From NCBI RefSeq assembly GCF_039696035.1, contig NZ_CP155567.1, positions 2,661,001-2,725,000 of the forward strand: a DNA stretch of 64,000 nucleotides, read 5' to 3'. The stretch comes from Microbulbifer sp. SAOS-129_SWC. Its GTDB lineage: Bacteria > Pseudomonadota > Gammaproteobacteria > Pseudomonadales > Cellvibrionaceae. The notes under the pieces were generated by a model. It was not told where the DNA came from and did not search any database. It saw nothing but the letters and a program-made list of their open reading frames with translations. The position numbers were made by a program, and so were the translations under genes. This document shows, in pieces, positions 17,012 to 26,146 of the stretch. The stretch's first letter is position 1. Each line of letters begins with the position of its first letter.

Positions 17012-18808
17012 ATGCAAGAGACAACGACCGTCGCCGACTACCTGAAATTGCGCCTGGAGCAGCTGGGCGTGGAGCAACTGTTCGGCGTTGCCGGCAATTA
17101 TACCGCCGGCTTCCTCGATACGATTTTGAGCGACCCGAAATCACCCATCACCATTTCCGGCAATGCCAACGAACTGTGCGCGGGCTATGCCGCCGACGGC
17201 TATGCGCGCACCAGGGGCATCTGCGCAACTTACGTCACCTACAGTGTGGGGGCCTTCAGCATCCTGAATACCATCGCCGGCTCCTTTACCGAGCAGGTGC
17301 CGGTGCTGCTGATCAACGGCGCGCCCACCAACAAGGAGTATGCCACCGAGCGGCACGCCGGCCTGCTCTACTCCCACACCACCGGCTACCAGAAGGTGGA
17401 CATCCATATGTTCCGCCCCATCACCGCCGCCGCAGAGCGCATTATCGATGCCAGGCAGGCGCCCTACCAGATTGACTCGGCGCTGATGGCACTGCTGACC
17501 CAGCAGCGCCCCGCCTATCTGGAAATTGCCGAAGACCTGTGGCGCGCGCAGTGCCCGGCGCCGCATAGGGAGCTCAAGGTGGACGCCCCCGCCTCGGTTA
17601 CCGTGAGCTCGGTCAAGCAGGCAGTACAGGCCACCGTGGAGTTGATGCGCACCAAGCCCAAGCCACTGTTCTGGGCCGGCGTCGAGCTGCAGCGCCAGGG
17701 CCTGCAGGCGGAATTCGAACAGATGCTGGAGCAGGTCAACCGGCAACTGCCGGCCGAACGCGAAATCCGCTTTGTCACTTCCGCCCTGAGCAAGAGCGTA
17801 ATTTCCGAGGGCAACCCCTACTTCGAAGGCAGCTATACGCTCAGCGAGGCAGAGATCAGCAAACTGGTGGGTGACGACGGCTGTATCGTCGGGATCGGTG
17901 CCTGGACCATCGGCAAGGATACCGGCGACGAGAATATCCGCGGCGACAATATCGCGCTGGCCGCGCAGGGCGGCGTCCTCTGTGGTGCAGACTACTATGC
18001 CAGCGTGGAGCTGGGCAGCTTTATCCGCGAACTCGGCGCGGCGCTGGCGGAGTCCGTCGCTGCCGACACCAGCGCCGTCACCGGCCTGCGCCTTGCCGAC
18101 AAGCTCGCCACTGCCAGCGCCGCCGAAGCGGCGGCGCCAGACACGCTCGGCTACGACCGCTTCTTCCAGGCGCTGGAGCCCTGGCTGAGTGAAGAAGATA
18201 TTCTGGTGGTGGACGCCGGCTTCCCGCTGCTCGCCGCGCAACCTATCCGGGTTCCCGCCGCCGACAGCTTTGTCGCGCAGGCCGCGTGGCTGTCGATCGG
18301 TTACTCGGTGGCGGCCGCCACCGGGGTCAAGTGCGCCCACCCGGACAAACGGGTTGTGGTGACAGTCGGCGACGGTGCCTTCCACGAGACCTGCCAGGCG
18401 CTGTCGGACCAACTGGCCTACGGACACAACACCGTGGTGTTTGTGCTGGCCAACGGCATCTACGGCGTCGAGCAGTACATCGTGAACCCCAATCCGTTCC
18501 GCAAGCCGCCGGATGAATACGGTCCTCCCAACACCATTCTCAACAAGCCCTACGCCTATAACCAGTTACCCGCGTGGAACTTCGACCGGCTCGCCGAGGC
18601 GTTTGGCGGCCTCGGGCGCACGGTGGGCAGTGCGGACGAGCTGGCGCAGGTTCTGGTCGAGATCCGCGAGAAACCACAGGACCGTTTCCTGGTAACTATC
18701 CAGGTTCCGGAAACCGATATTCCCGGAGCACTGCGCCAGGCCGTCGATCATACAGTGGGCGAAGACGAAGTCGGCAATGACTACTGGCCGCCCGGAGATG
18801 TCTTTTGA
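17012..18808 (+). CDS. ThDP-dependent 2-oxoacid decarboxylase (pyruvate/indolepyruvate decarboxylase-like)
   Basis: A 598-residue enzyme from the ATG at 17012 (GGGAG 8 nt upstream). The N-terminal Pyr domain has GNANELCAGYAADGYART with the ThDP-activating Glu near residue 54. The C-terminal PP domain has the ThDP/Mg motif GDGAFHE (near 452) to LANGIYGVEQYI. In Zymomonas pyruvate decarboxylase two His stand in tandem (LHHALG); here the corresponding site reads YSHTTG, so the first His is Ser and the second is kept. That may change substrate or protonation. It probably converts the oxoacid from the upstream oxidase to an aldehyde. Confidence 0.75.
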   Translation: MQETTTVADYLKLRLEQLGVEQLFGVAGNYTAGFLDTILSDPKSPITISGNANELCAGYAADGYARTRGICATYVTYSVGAFSILNTIAGSFTEQVPVLLINGAPTNKEYATERHAGLLYSHTTGYQKVDIHMFRPITAAAERIIDARQAPYQIDSALMALLTQQRPAYLEIAEDLWRAQCPAPHRELKVDAPASVTVSSVKQAVQATVELMRTKPKPLFWAGVELQRQGLQAEFEQMLEQVNRQLPAEREIRFVTSALSKSVISEGNPYFEGSYTLSEAEISKLVGDDGCIVGIGAWTIGKDTGDENIRGDNIALAAQGGVLCGADYYASVELGSFIRELGAALAESVAADTSAVTGLRLADKLATASAAEAAAPDTLGYDRFFQALEPWLSEEDILVVDAGFPLLAAQPIRVPAADSFVAQAAWLSIGYSVAAATGVKCAHPDKRVVVTVGDGAFHETCQALSDQLAYGHNTVVFVLANGIYGVEQYIVNPNPFRKPPDEYGPPNTILNKPYAYNQLPAWNFDRLAEAFGGLGRTVGSADELAQVLVEIREKPQDRFLVTIQVPETDIPGALRQAVDHTVGEDEVGNDYWPPGDVF

Positions 18809-18835
18809 CAAGGTGTTGTTCGCACAAGGAAGAGT

Positions 18836-18872
18836 GCACCGGACGGATATCACCCGATAAGCCGTTCGGTGC
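18836..18872 (+). other. Intercistronic stem-loop
   Basis: GCACCGGACGG pairs with CCGTTCGGTGC (one mismatch) across a 15-nt loop, in the 91-bp gap between the decarboxylase and the LecA-like fusion gene. No T run follows, so it probably affects mRNA stability or relative expression. Confidence 0.5.
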
Positions 18873-18899
18873 TCCCCACACCAATACAGGAAAAATCCA

Positions 18900-20324
18900 A
18901 TGAGCACACTTGCCCTGTTGAGCTCCAACGACAGCAGCACCCGGGTCGCCACCGTGCAGGCCAACCAGGCCTGGCAGCCAACCCAGGTGACCGTCCCTCC
19001 CGGAATCGAAGTAACCATTGCCTTCCAGAGCGGCAAATGGACAGCCGATCCCAACCGCAATCACGGCCAGCTGTACGATGCCAATGGCGACCCCGGCACC
19101 ACGGTGCCGGCCGACTACACCAGCTACCCGGTTCCCGGTGCGCCTATAGGGGCGCTGGTCGCCCGCTTTGACGGCACCCCGTTCCTGGTCGGCGACGGCA
19201 CTTACCGTATTCTGTCGGAAAAAGGCGGCATGCTGGAGCTGTGCATCAACGACGACCTGACCGGCCAATACGGTGCCGGGCTCACCGACAATGAAGGCAG
19301 CATCGACGTAGAAATCGCGGTGTATGCCAACACCAATACCAAGGCGGATCTCTCGCAACCACTGGTCAGCGACCCGGCGCAGATGTCACCGGAAGTCCCC
19401 ACCGCGGCGCTGGGCCCGCTGCAGCACCTGATTGGCACCTGGACCAACCAGAACCAGCCCGACTCGGACAGCGGCGGGCCGGATTCGCCCTACTCGTACA
19501 ATGTGATGCCGCTGCCGCAAATGGATCCGTCGTCACCCTCCGGCTATATCCTGAAGAATTTCCGCTACTACGAAGAGCTCACCTTTACCGCCATCCACGG
19601 TAACGCCCCCAATCGCGGCGGCAAGGGCCAGCAGGTGGCCTATACGCTGTTCTACGAGCAGCGCGTGTATTTTGCCGAGGGCCCCAACAAGGATGCCCTG
19701 GTGCACGCGGAAAACGGTTCCCTGCTCTACCTGGTGGATACCGAGCAGCCATTGGGCCCCTATGGCAATGGCGATAATCCGGGCCTCGGCGATATGGCGG
19801 TCCAGGGCAGCACGCCACCGACGCAAAAGTATAACCTGGTGAAACAGGTATCGGTCCCGCACGGCAATTCCATTCTCGCGCTCGGCAACTACAGCGATAC
19901 GGGTAATAACGGCAATGGGGTCCCCGACATACCCGCGGTCTCGCCACTGCCAACCGGCGTCGACACCGAGCAGTATGAAACGCAGGATCCGGTCAGCAAC
20001 CCCCACCCCGCCCTGACCAAGGACCCCAACCTGGCGCTGAAGAATGCGTTAGGTACACGGCCCTGCACCAAGTACATCGCGCTGAGCATGTGCGGTGACA
20101 ACAGCAGCGACAGGGGCGCGGTGACCAACATCGGGTTTGAGCAGGAACATGCCAACGTCACCCAGTACGACTGCACCTACTGGCTGGAAGCCTTCGACAA
20201 CAGCCCCAACTTCACCCAGCTGCAGTATTCCCAATCCATCACCATGGCGATGCCCATCAACGGCAAGACCATCAGCTTCCCGCATATCACGACCAATACA
20301 CTGACCAAAGTCTCCGGTTCGTAA
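18900..20324 (+). CDS. LecA-like lectin domain fused to nitrobindin-like barrel
   Basis: This 474-residue protein has no signal peptide. Residues about 15-140 resemble the PA-IL/LecA fold: TVPPGIEVTIAFQSGKWT, GAPIGALVARFDGTPFLVGD, then LELCINDDLTGQYGAGLTDN and EGSIDVEI match the LecA order (GALVMKIG, ITLIYNDVPGTYGNNSGSF). From about 169 the segment LGPLQHLIGTWTNQ opens a nitrobindin/FABP-like heme-binding barrel with RYYEELTFTAI and QVAYTLFYEQRVYF. I infer carbohydrate (galactoside-type) binding plus a small-molecule or heme barrel; neither ligand is proven. It lies downstream of the oxidase/decarboxylase pair and probably belongs to that operon. Confidence 0.65.
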   Translation: MSTLALLSSNDSSTRVATVQANQAWQPTQVTVPPGIEVTIAFQSGKWTADPNRNHGQLYDANGDPGTTVPADYTSYPVPGAPIGALVARFDGTPFLVGDGTYRILSEKGGMLELCINDDLTGQYGAGLTDNEGSIDVEIAVYANTNTKADLSQPLVSDPAQMSPEVPTAALGPLQHLIGTWTNQNQPDSDSGGPDSPYSYNVMPLPQMDPSSPSGYILKNFRYYEELTFTAIHGNAPNRGGKGQQVAYTLFYEQRVYFAEGPNKDALVHAENGSLLYLVDTEQPLGPYGNGDNPGLGDMAVQGSTPPTQKYNLVKQVSVPHGNSILALGNYSDTGNNGNGVPDIPAVSPLPTGVDTEQYETQDPVSNPHPALTKDPNLALKNALGTRPCTKYIALSMCGDNSSDRGAVTNIGFEQEHANVTQYDCTYWLEAFDNSPNFTQLQYSQSITMAMPINGKTISFPHITTNTLTKVSGS

Positions 20325-20376
20325 AGCGCAGGCGCACTCCCGGCACAGGCCGTGAGTGCGGCGAGCGGGGCTTCTT

Positions 20377-22278
20377 CTATACCCGCGCGGCGGCCTGTTG
20401 GGCCGCGCGGGCACCGTGCTCAAACGCCCCGATCACATTCTGGGCGCCATTCAGTTCCGAGTGCGCAATGATAATGCGCCCGTACCCCTGTTTGACGACC
20501 TCCAGCGGATTGACGGAATGGTCCGCGCGCATCATAAAGCCCGCGGGGCGCGCGAGGCGCGCGTGGCCCCAGCGATTCAGCACTATGCCAGCAATATCCC
20601 GCCTGGCATCGAAACCATAGGCACTGAACATTCGGCTCATCTGCTGGCGCAGCATCAACTCGTAGTCCGTATAGTTGGTGCTGAACAGGCGCATACGCCC
20701 TGCCACTGTCTGCCTGCGCGCATCCATTTCACCGGGCTGGTACAGACCCATATAGAGGGTAAACAGTGTCGGTTTGTCAGGGTCCATCGGCGGTGTGTGG
20801 CCGGCCACCTGCATCGGCGCGCGGATATTGCCGCAGAAACCCAGCTGGTGCTCATCGTCAAACCAGCGCACGGCACCAACGCCCATTTTCGCCAGGAAAC
20901 GCCAGTTGGTCAGCGCCACATTGATCACCAGGGCCGGAGCGTGAATGAATTCCTGATAGGCGTCGTGAATCGCGGACGGCATATCGGTAAGCACATGCCG
21001 GTTGACCCAGCCACCGCTGGCCATGATTACCTGGCCAGCGCTGACTCTATGCAGCTTGTTGTTCTGCTCGTAAGCCACCTCAACCCGATCGCTGTCGTGA
21101 TCGCCATTCCGGTGTTGCACTTTCACCACCGTCGCCGCCATACGAACGCGGGTGGCCTGATCGGCCCGATCCAGCGCGGCGAAATTTACCGGTCCGTGCA
21201 ACAGGTCGGCGAAACCATCACCCTCGATAGACCCGGGAATCATCTTGCGCACCAGCGCGCGGGCAAAGGCGCTGTTGCCGCCGGGGAATGACGGGATGGA
21301 TTTATTCAGGTGCATCACGAAGTGGCTGGCTTCGCGCGCCGAGGCCACATCCGGACTCAGGCCCGTAAGCAGGCCCACCAGCGGCCGCGACATGTCGAGC
21401 ACCGCCTGGTCGTAGCCTTTGACCTGGCGAATGAAATGGCTGTAGCTCATGTTGTCGAGCTTGAAATCGTCGAGCCCCGCGCGACCACCCTTGTTCGCCC
21501 GCCAGGCCAAAAGGTCGCGCCGCGCCGCCGCGCCAAACGGGGTGCGCTGCAGTTTGTCCGCCCAGATATTTTTACTGAGATAGGGAGATTCGGCGCCTTC
21601 AGCCACGCCGAAGTAATAGCCCACATCGACCAAGTTCTCACCGATACCATCCATGTTGGTGTAGTTGTCTGTCGACAGGCGAATGCCGCCCTGGCTCTCC
21701 GAGGGCTGAATAAAATCGTATTCACGGGGCAGCTCGAGTTCCGTGAACAGCTGATCCAGCTGTGTACCGGAACCCGGCGCCGGAACGGCGAAATCATTGG
21801 CCGCCTGCGGACCGGTCAGCGGAACGCCGTCAACGACAAAATCATTCTGTTTGGAAGCACCGCCGAAGATGGGGTGGTTGTCGAGCAACAGGCAGCGCTT
21901 CTTGCCGCCGGTCAGTTTCTGGAATTCATAGGCGGCCAGCAAACCGGCCGGTCCACCGCCGACGATGACCAGATCATAGTGCTCGGTTTTATCACTTGCC
22001 GGCAGTTGCGGCCAGCTGTTGTCGCGAATCCGGTGCGCGGCCTGCATCACCGCATAGGTATTGCCATTGGATTTCGCGTAATCGCCGACACCGCCGTAGC
22101 CGGTCCACGGATCCCAGCTCGGCCTGGCATCTCCAGCGGCAGCGGACTTGGCGCTTACTCGCCCCGATATACCGCACAGCGCCATGGCACCAGTCGCCAA
22201 CACGCCATTGACAAAATCCCGGCGGGTAATCGCGCTGTCCATCCCCAGGGTTTCGGCCTGTTTCTTTTTATTGTTCAT
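20377..22278 (-). CDS. Tat-exported FAD oxidoreductase, spermidine dehydrogenase (SpdH)-like
   Basis: This 633-residue protein begins with a twin-arginine signal (ITRRDFVNGVLATGAMAL, RR near 19-20), so it is folded with its cofactor before export to the periplasm. The FAD motif DLVIVGGGPAGLLAAYEF lies near 102-119, preceded by the region GYGGVGDYAKSNGNTYAVMQ, which I associate with Pseudomonas SpdH-type proteins. SpdH cleaves spermidine to an aminoaldehyde and 1,3-diaminopropane. Substrate assignment here is tentative; other FAD/NAD(P)-binding amine or alcohol oxidoreductases fit too. It is convergent with the LecA-like fusion gene, 52 bp apart. Confidence 0.6.
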   Translation of the reverse strand: MNNKKKQAETLGMDSAITRRDFVNGVLATGAMALCGISGRVSAKSAAAGDARPSWDPWTGYGGVGDYAKSNGNTYAVMQAAHRIRDNSWPQLPASDKTEHYDLVIVGGGPAGLLAAYEFQKLTGGKKRCLLLDNHPIFGGASKQNDFVVDGVPLTGPQAANDFAVPAPGSGTQLDQLFTELELPREYDFIQPSESQGGIRLSTDNYTNMDGIGENLVDVGYYFGVAEGAESPYLSKNIWADKLQRTPFGAAARRDLLAWRANKGGRAGLDDFKLDNMSYSHFIRQVKGYDQAVLDMSRPLVGLLTGLSPDVASAREASHFVMHLNKSIPSFPGGNSAFARALVRKMIPGSIEGDGFADLLHGPVNFAALDRADQATRVRMAATVVKVQHRNGDHDSDRVEVAYEQNNKLHRVSAGQVIMASGGWVNRHVLTDMPSAIHDAYQEFIHAPALVINVALTNWRFLAKMGVGAVRWFDDEHQLGFCGNIRAPMQVAGHTPPMDPDKPTLFTLYMGLYQPGEMDARRQTVAGRMRLFSTNYTDYELMLRQQMSRMFSAYGFDARRDIAGIVLNRWGHARLARPAGFMMRADHSVNPLEVVKQGYGRIIIAHSELNGAQNVIGAFEHGARAAQQAAARV

Positions 22279-22709
22279 ATCGACAATCCAGTAATCAGTT
22301 ACAGCAATACCTCAGTGCACGCTGGATGCACTACACACCTCATACTAAGGCTTTGCCAAAGTCGCCTCCAGATCAGCGTCGGTGAGTCACCCCGGTATTG
22401 GCTCGGCTCGTAGAGAATCCCATTCGAATGAGCACACCACTTGCGAGACCTGACGCGGATACGGCAACCGGTCATGGCCGGCAAGCAATTGGAAGGCGCC
22501 GACCCCATCAACGGAATTGGAAATAGCCGGAATTCAACTGCGTCGCAGGAATCGCGTCATTGCAGAAAAAGATAAAGATACGCCGGCATGAAATTCGCAC
22601 TGCGATATTCATCCGGGCCGTTTCCATCAGGGCGGTAGAGAGACTGGATTCGCAGCGACAAACACCACCAGCACAGGCGCACCGGATGTCGGGGATTTAT
22701 CGGAGGGAT
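22279..22709. other. Intergenic, upstream of the SpdH-like gene
   Basis: No gene is supported. The region should carry the promoter of the minus-strand SpdH-like gene. An open frame from 22560 on the plus strand runs antisense into the POT gene and has no motifs. Confidence 0.4.
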
Positions 22710-22772
22710 ATAAAAACGGGAGCCTCGGTCGAGGCTCCCGTAATGTCAGCCCGCTGCCACACGGCAGCGGGC
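22709..22772 (-). terminator. Tandem hairpin terminator of the POT transporter gene
   Basis: On the minus strand the first hairpin is GCCCGCTGCC-GTGT-GGCAGCGGGC (22772-22749). The second is CGGGAGCCTCG with CGAGGCTCCCG (22740-22717) and is followed by TTTTTATA. The second is the Rho-independent terminator; the first may add stability. Confidence 0.85.
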
Positions 22773-22804
22773 CACAGGCTTAGCGCCCGGCGATTAAGCA
22801 GCGA

Positions 22805-24340
22805 TCAGGAAGCTGCCTCGGCCGGCGCCATATCCGCACCACCATTGTGGTGGTGGTGTTTGGCGGTCAACTTGCTCATCAGTGGCAGCGCCGCCAGGGC
22901 GATACCGGTGGCAACCAGACCGGCCACACCCAGCTTGTTGAACAGGTCGGTGTAAATGGGCAGCGATTCCAGCGGGTTGGTAATGCCCTTCGGAATGCTC
23001 GCCAGGTTGGCGACCACACCGCCCAGATACTGGGAGATACCCACGGCCACGAAGTAAGCGCCCATCATAAAGCCACCCATACGCGCCGGCACATAGCGGG
23101 CAATCATCGCCAGGCCCAGGCCGCTGACCAGCAGCTCACCCAGGGAGTAGAAGCCGTAACCGATGATCATCACCCAGGAAGACGTCTTGCCGTTGACAGC
23201 AAAGTGACCGGCCACGCCGTACGTGAAGAAACCCACCGCCACAACGGAGAAGCCCAGGGCGAATTTGGCCGCGATGGAAATATCCTTATCGCGACGACCG
23301 GCCCAGTTGTAAACCCACGCCAGCAGCGGGCTCAGCAGCATGATCCAGATCGGGTTCAGGGCCTGGAACTGGGCCGGCGACCAGGTCCACAGATGGTGGC
23401 CGAACAGCTGGAAGTTCCAGTCCACGTTACGCAGTGCGAACAGCGCCAGCGAGGTGGACATCTGCTGGTAGAAGATAAAGAAGAATACGGTTTGCAGGGT
23501 CAGCACCAGCGCCGCAATCAGGCCAGCGCGCTCGCTTTCGACACTGCTGCGAATCAGGTGGACGAAGATGCCGAGCACCACAAAACCGGCCACGTAGACA
23601 AACAGGCGGGCAACCGACTGGTATTCCAGCACGATGGTGGAACCGATAATGGCGAGCACGGAACAGCCCAGCACCGCCAGCAGTTTCTTCTTGTCCAGCG
23701 GCTGCTCATCGGGTTCGGAACCGTAATGGGCCAGGGCCATACGCATCAGCAGGTAGTTGGCCAGACCAACCACCAGGCCCACGGAGCAGACGCCGAACGC
23801 CACGTGCCAACCCAGTTCGTGTCCCCAGGCCTGGTTAAAGTGATCCTTGATCCACGGGGTCAGCAACATGGAGAAAGTGGAGCCCACATTCACTGCCATG
23901 TAGTAGATGGTAAAGGCGCTATCGATTTTGGAATCGTCGCCCTCGTAAATCTTGCGTACCAGGTTGCCGGCATTCGGCTTGAACATGCCGTTACCAACCA
24001 CGACCACGCCGAGCGCGGCAAACAGGAAGCTGGCATTTTCCGTTGGCACCGCCATCAGCGCGTAGCCGAGACTCAGGATACCGGCACCGAGGAACATGGT
24101 GCGCTTGGTACCGAGCACCTTGTCGCCGACCCAGCCACCGATGGCCGGTGCGACATAGATAAGCGCTGCAGCGGCGGACCAGACCAGGTTCGCGCGGCTG
24201 TCGTCAAAGCCCAGGCGTTGCACCATAAAGTACACGATCAGCGCCTGCATACCGTAGTAGCCGAAGCGCTCCCAGAGCTCGATGAGTGTGACTGTCGCAA
24301 ACGATCTTGTTTGCGAATAAGAAGGTAGTTGTTTCGTCAT
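22805..24340 (-). CDS. POT family proton-dependent oligopeptide transporter
   Basis: An inner-membrane protein of 511 residues with the POT signature ELWERFGYYGMQALIVYF in TM1 (near 21-38), GGWVGDKVLGTKRTMFLG in the TM2-3 loop, and a run of helices matching the 14-TM bacterial DtpA/DtpB pattern (QQMSTSLALFALRNVDW, NPIWIMLLSPLLAWVYNW). It imports di- and tripeptides with protons. The C-terminus is His-rich (KHHHHNGG). It sits beside the amine-metabolism genes and may supply amino acids, which is inference. A tandem hairpin terminator follows. Confidence 0.92.
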   Translation of the reverse strand: MTKQLPSYSQTRSFATVTLIELWERFGYYGMQALIVYFMVQRLGFDDSRANLVWSAAAALIYVAPAIGGWVGDKVLGTKRTMFLGAGILSLGYALMAVPTENASFLFAALGVVVVGNGMFKPNAGNLVRKIYEGDDSKIDSAFTIYYMAVNVGSTFSMLLTPWIKDHFNQAWGHELGWHVAFGVCSVGLVVGLANYLLMRMALAHYGSEPDEQPLDKKKLLAVLGCSVLAIIGSTIVLEYQSVARLFVYVAGFVVLGIFVHLIRSSVESERAGLIAALVLTLQTVFFFIFYQQMSTSLALFALRNVDWNFQLFGHHLWTWSPAQFQALNPIWIMLLSPLLAWVYNWAGRRDKDISIAAKFALGFSVVAVGFFTYGVAGHFAVNGKTSSWVMIIGYGFYSLGELLVSGLGLAMIARYVPARMGGFMMGAYFVAVGISQYLGGVVANLASIPKGITNPLESLPIYTDLFNKLGVAGLVATGIALAALPLMSKLTAKHHHHNGGADMAPAEAAS

Positions 24341-24966
24341 GCGGGTACTGCCTAATATTTGTTCTACTTTGCCGCCGCGACTGTTAAGTCATCTTTTTAA
24401 AATTGCGACTGGTGGGCAGCAATGTATGCGAATCGCAAGATTTTGCAAATATTTAACCCGGAACAAACGTGACCCCGGCTAACCCGAGAGTCGAAATTCG
24501 CCCTCGTTACAGGACGGGAATTCGGTGCGGTTGCCCGCATATTGAGGCGCGGATGTCGATCGATCCCCCGCCATTCGGGCAGTCTGACAACCTAGCGTCT
24601 GCAGCCGGCCACGCCGCCATACCATTATTCAAATTCGGATCACAGGCCGACTTTGACAGTGTTAAAAAATGTAAATAACCGCGTAAAAATCACACACCCC
24701 AGTTGCGCCGGCCCCGCCCTGCCTCCAGCAGATGGCCTCCCAAACGCGCCGCGTATCAAAAGCAGACAGACCATCACCACGCCATCAATCCCAATCCCCC
24801 GAAAGCCCGGCATCTCCCCACCCACCCAGGATACCCCTGCGGAAGTCACGGGACCGGCCCCTGCGGGTGGCGCACCAGGCAAACCGCTAAGCCCCTGATT
24901 TTTGTATCAATTTCCAAATTAATATTGACGGGATCCCAACGATTCATTAAAGTTCGCCGCCTCAAC
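24341..24966. other. Intergenic between POT gene and tRNA-Arg
   Basis: This 626-bp gap holds the promoter of the divergent POT gene on its left and presumably that of the tRNA gene on its right. Short frames in it are compositionally poor (Pro-rich) and lack start signals. I see no gene. Confidence 0.4.
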
Positions 24967-25043
24967 GCGCTCGTAGCTCAGCTGGATAGAGTACCTGGCT
25001 ACGAACCAGGCGGTCGGAGGTTCGAATCCTCCCGAGCGCGCCA
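24967..25043 (+). tRNA. tRNA-Arg(ACG)
   Basis: A 77-nt tRNA. The acceptor stem GCGCTCG pairs with CGAGCGC, followed by G and an encoded CCA. The D arm is AGCTCAGCTGGATAGAGT, the anticodon stem CCTGG/CCAGG carries loop CTACGAA (anticodon ACG, normally edited to ICG by TadA), and the T arm is GGAGGTTCGAATCCTCC. The terminator follows at once. Confidence 0.97.
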
Positions 25044-25046
25044 TAC

Positions 25047-25082
25047 AAAAAAGGCCCCATCCGCACGGATGGGGCCTTTTTT
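25047..25082. terminator. tRNA-Arg terminator inside a larger inverted repeat
   Basis: AAAAAAGGCCCCATCCG-CAC-CGGATGGGGCCTTTTTT is a near-perfect bidirectional hairpin. The symmetry extends outwards: GCGCGCCATAC on the left (the tRNA 3' end) matches GTATGGCGCG on the right, so the terminator is the centre of a palindrome that includes the end of the tRNA gene. Confidence 0.92.
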
Positions 25083-25084
25083 GT

Positions 25085-26077
25085 ATGGCGCGTTTGGGCG
25101 GTGGACGAACCTCCCCAGGTTCGATCAACTCGCGCAAGCGAGTTGAGACCGAACGGAGTGAGCCCGTAGGGTCAAAAACGCCCCGGCGTTTTTGAGTCCA
25201 TCCTCCCCCTCAGACAGCACAACCCCATCTCCATGGATAAGGCTTCTTGTATGGCACGCTCGGGCGGTGGACGAACCTCCCCAGGTTCGATCAACTCGCG
25301 CAAGCGAGTTGAGACCGAACGGAGTGAGCCCGTAGGGTCAAAAACGCCCCGGCGTTTTTGAGTCCATCCTCCCCCTCAGACAGCACAACCCCATCTCCAT
25401 GGATAAGGCTTCTTGTATGGCACGCTCGGGCGGTGGACGAACCTCCCCAGGTTCGATCAACTCGCGCACGCGAGTTGAGACCGAACGGAGTGAGCCCGCA
25501 GGGTCAAAAACGCCCCGGCGTTTTTGAGTCCATCCTCCCCCACAGACAGCACATCCCCATCCGCATGGATAAGGCTTCTTGTATGGCACGCTCGGGCGGT
25601 GGGCGAACCTCCCCAGGTTCGATCAACTCGCGCATGCGAGTTGAGACCGAACGGAGTGAGCCCGCAGGGTCAAAAACGCCCCGGCGTTTTTGAGTCCATC
25701 CTCCCCCTCAGACAGCACAACCCCATCTCCATGGATAAGGCTTCTTGTGTGGCACGCCCGGGCGGTGGGCGAACCTCCCCAGGTTCGATCAACTCGCGCA
25801 AGCGAGTTGAGACCGAACGGAGTGAGCCCGCAGGGTCAAAAACGCCCCAGCGTTTTTGAGTCCATCCTCCCCCACAGACAGCACATCCCCATCCGCATGG
25901 ATAAGGCTTCTTGTATGGCACGCTCGGGCGGTGGACGAACCTCCCCAGGTTCGATCAACTCGCGCAAGCGAGTTGAGACCGAACGGAGTGAGCCCGCAGG
26001 GTCAAAAACGCCCCGGCGTTTTTGAATCCATCCTCCCCGCAGACAGCACAACCCCATCCGCATGGATAAGGCTTTTT
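25085..26077. repeat. Six tandem 166-bp repeats derived from the tRNA-Arg 3' end
   Basis: Units begin at 25085, 25251, 25417, 25583, 25749 and 25915, exactly 166 bp apart. On the minus strand each unit contains GGAGGTTCG, then CCGCCCGAGCGTGCCATACAAG, a degraded copy of the tRNA T arm, acceptor end, CCA and start of the terminator. Each also has hairpin A (CAACTCGC/GCGAGTTG; loop GCAA in four units, GCAC in unit 3, GCAT in unit 4) and terminator-like hairpin B (TCAAAAACGCC/GGCGTTTTTGA; first copy at 25172-25195). The unit length is not a multiple of three, so a repeated protein is not encoded. The layout recalls the E. coli tyrT rtT repeats. Confidence 0.92.
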
Positions 26078-26146
26078 TATCGTGCGGGGGCGGACGAAAG
26101 CACCTACTTAAAGAGCAACCAGCTTCGCGGTCTCTCACCCCACACC

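Noticed and set aside
20334-20359. Terminator between the LecA-like fusion and the SpdH-like gene
   Set aside because: GCACTC/GAGTGC is a short stem with a 14-nt loop and no T run on either strand.
25085-26077. CRISPR-like array
   Set aside because: Units are identical along their full 166 bp, with no short repeat/unique spacer pattern and no cas genes.
25338-26138. Repeated open frames of 83-111 codons on both strands inside the 166-bp array
   Set aside because: The period is not a multiple of three, the frames exist only because the repeat lacks stops, and none has a ribosome binding site or family motif.
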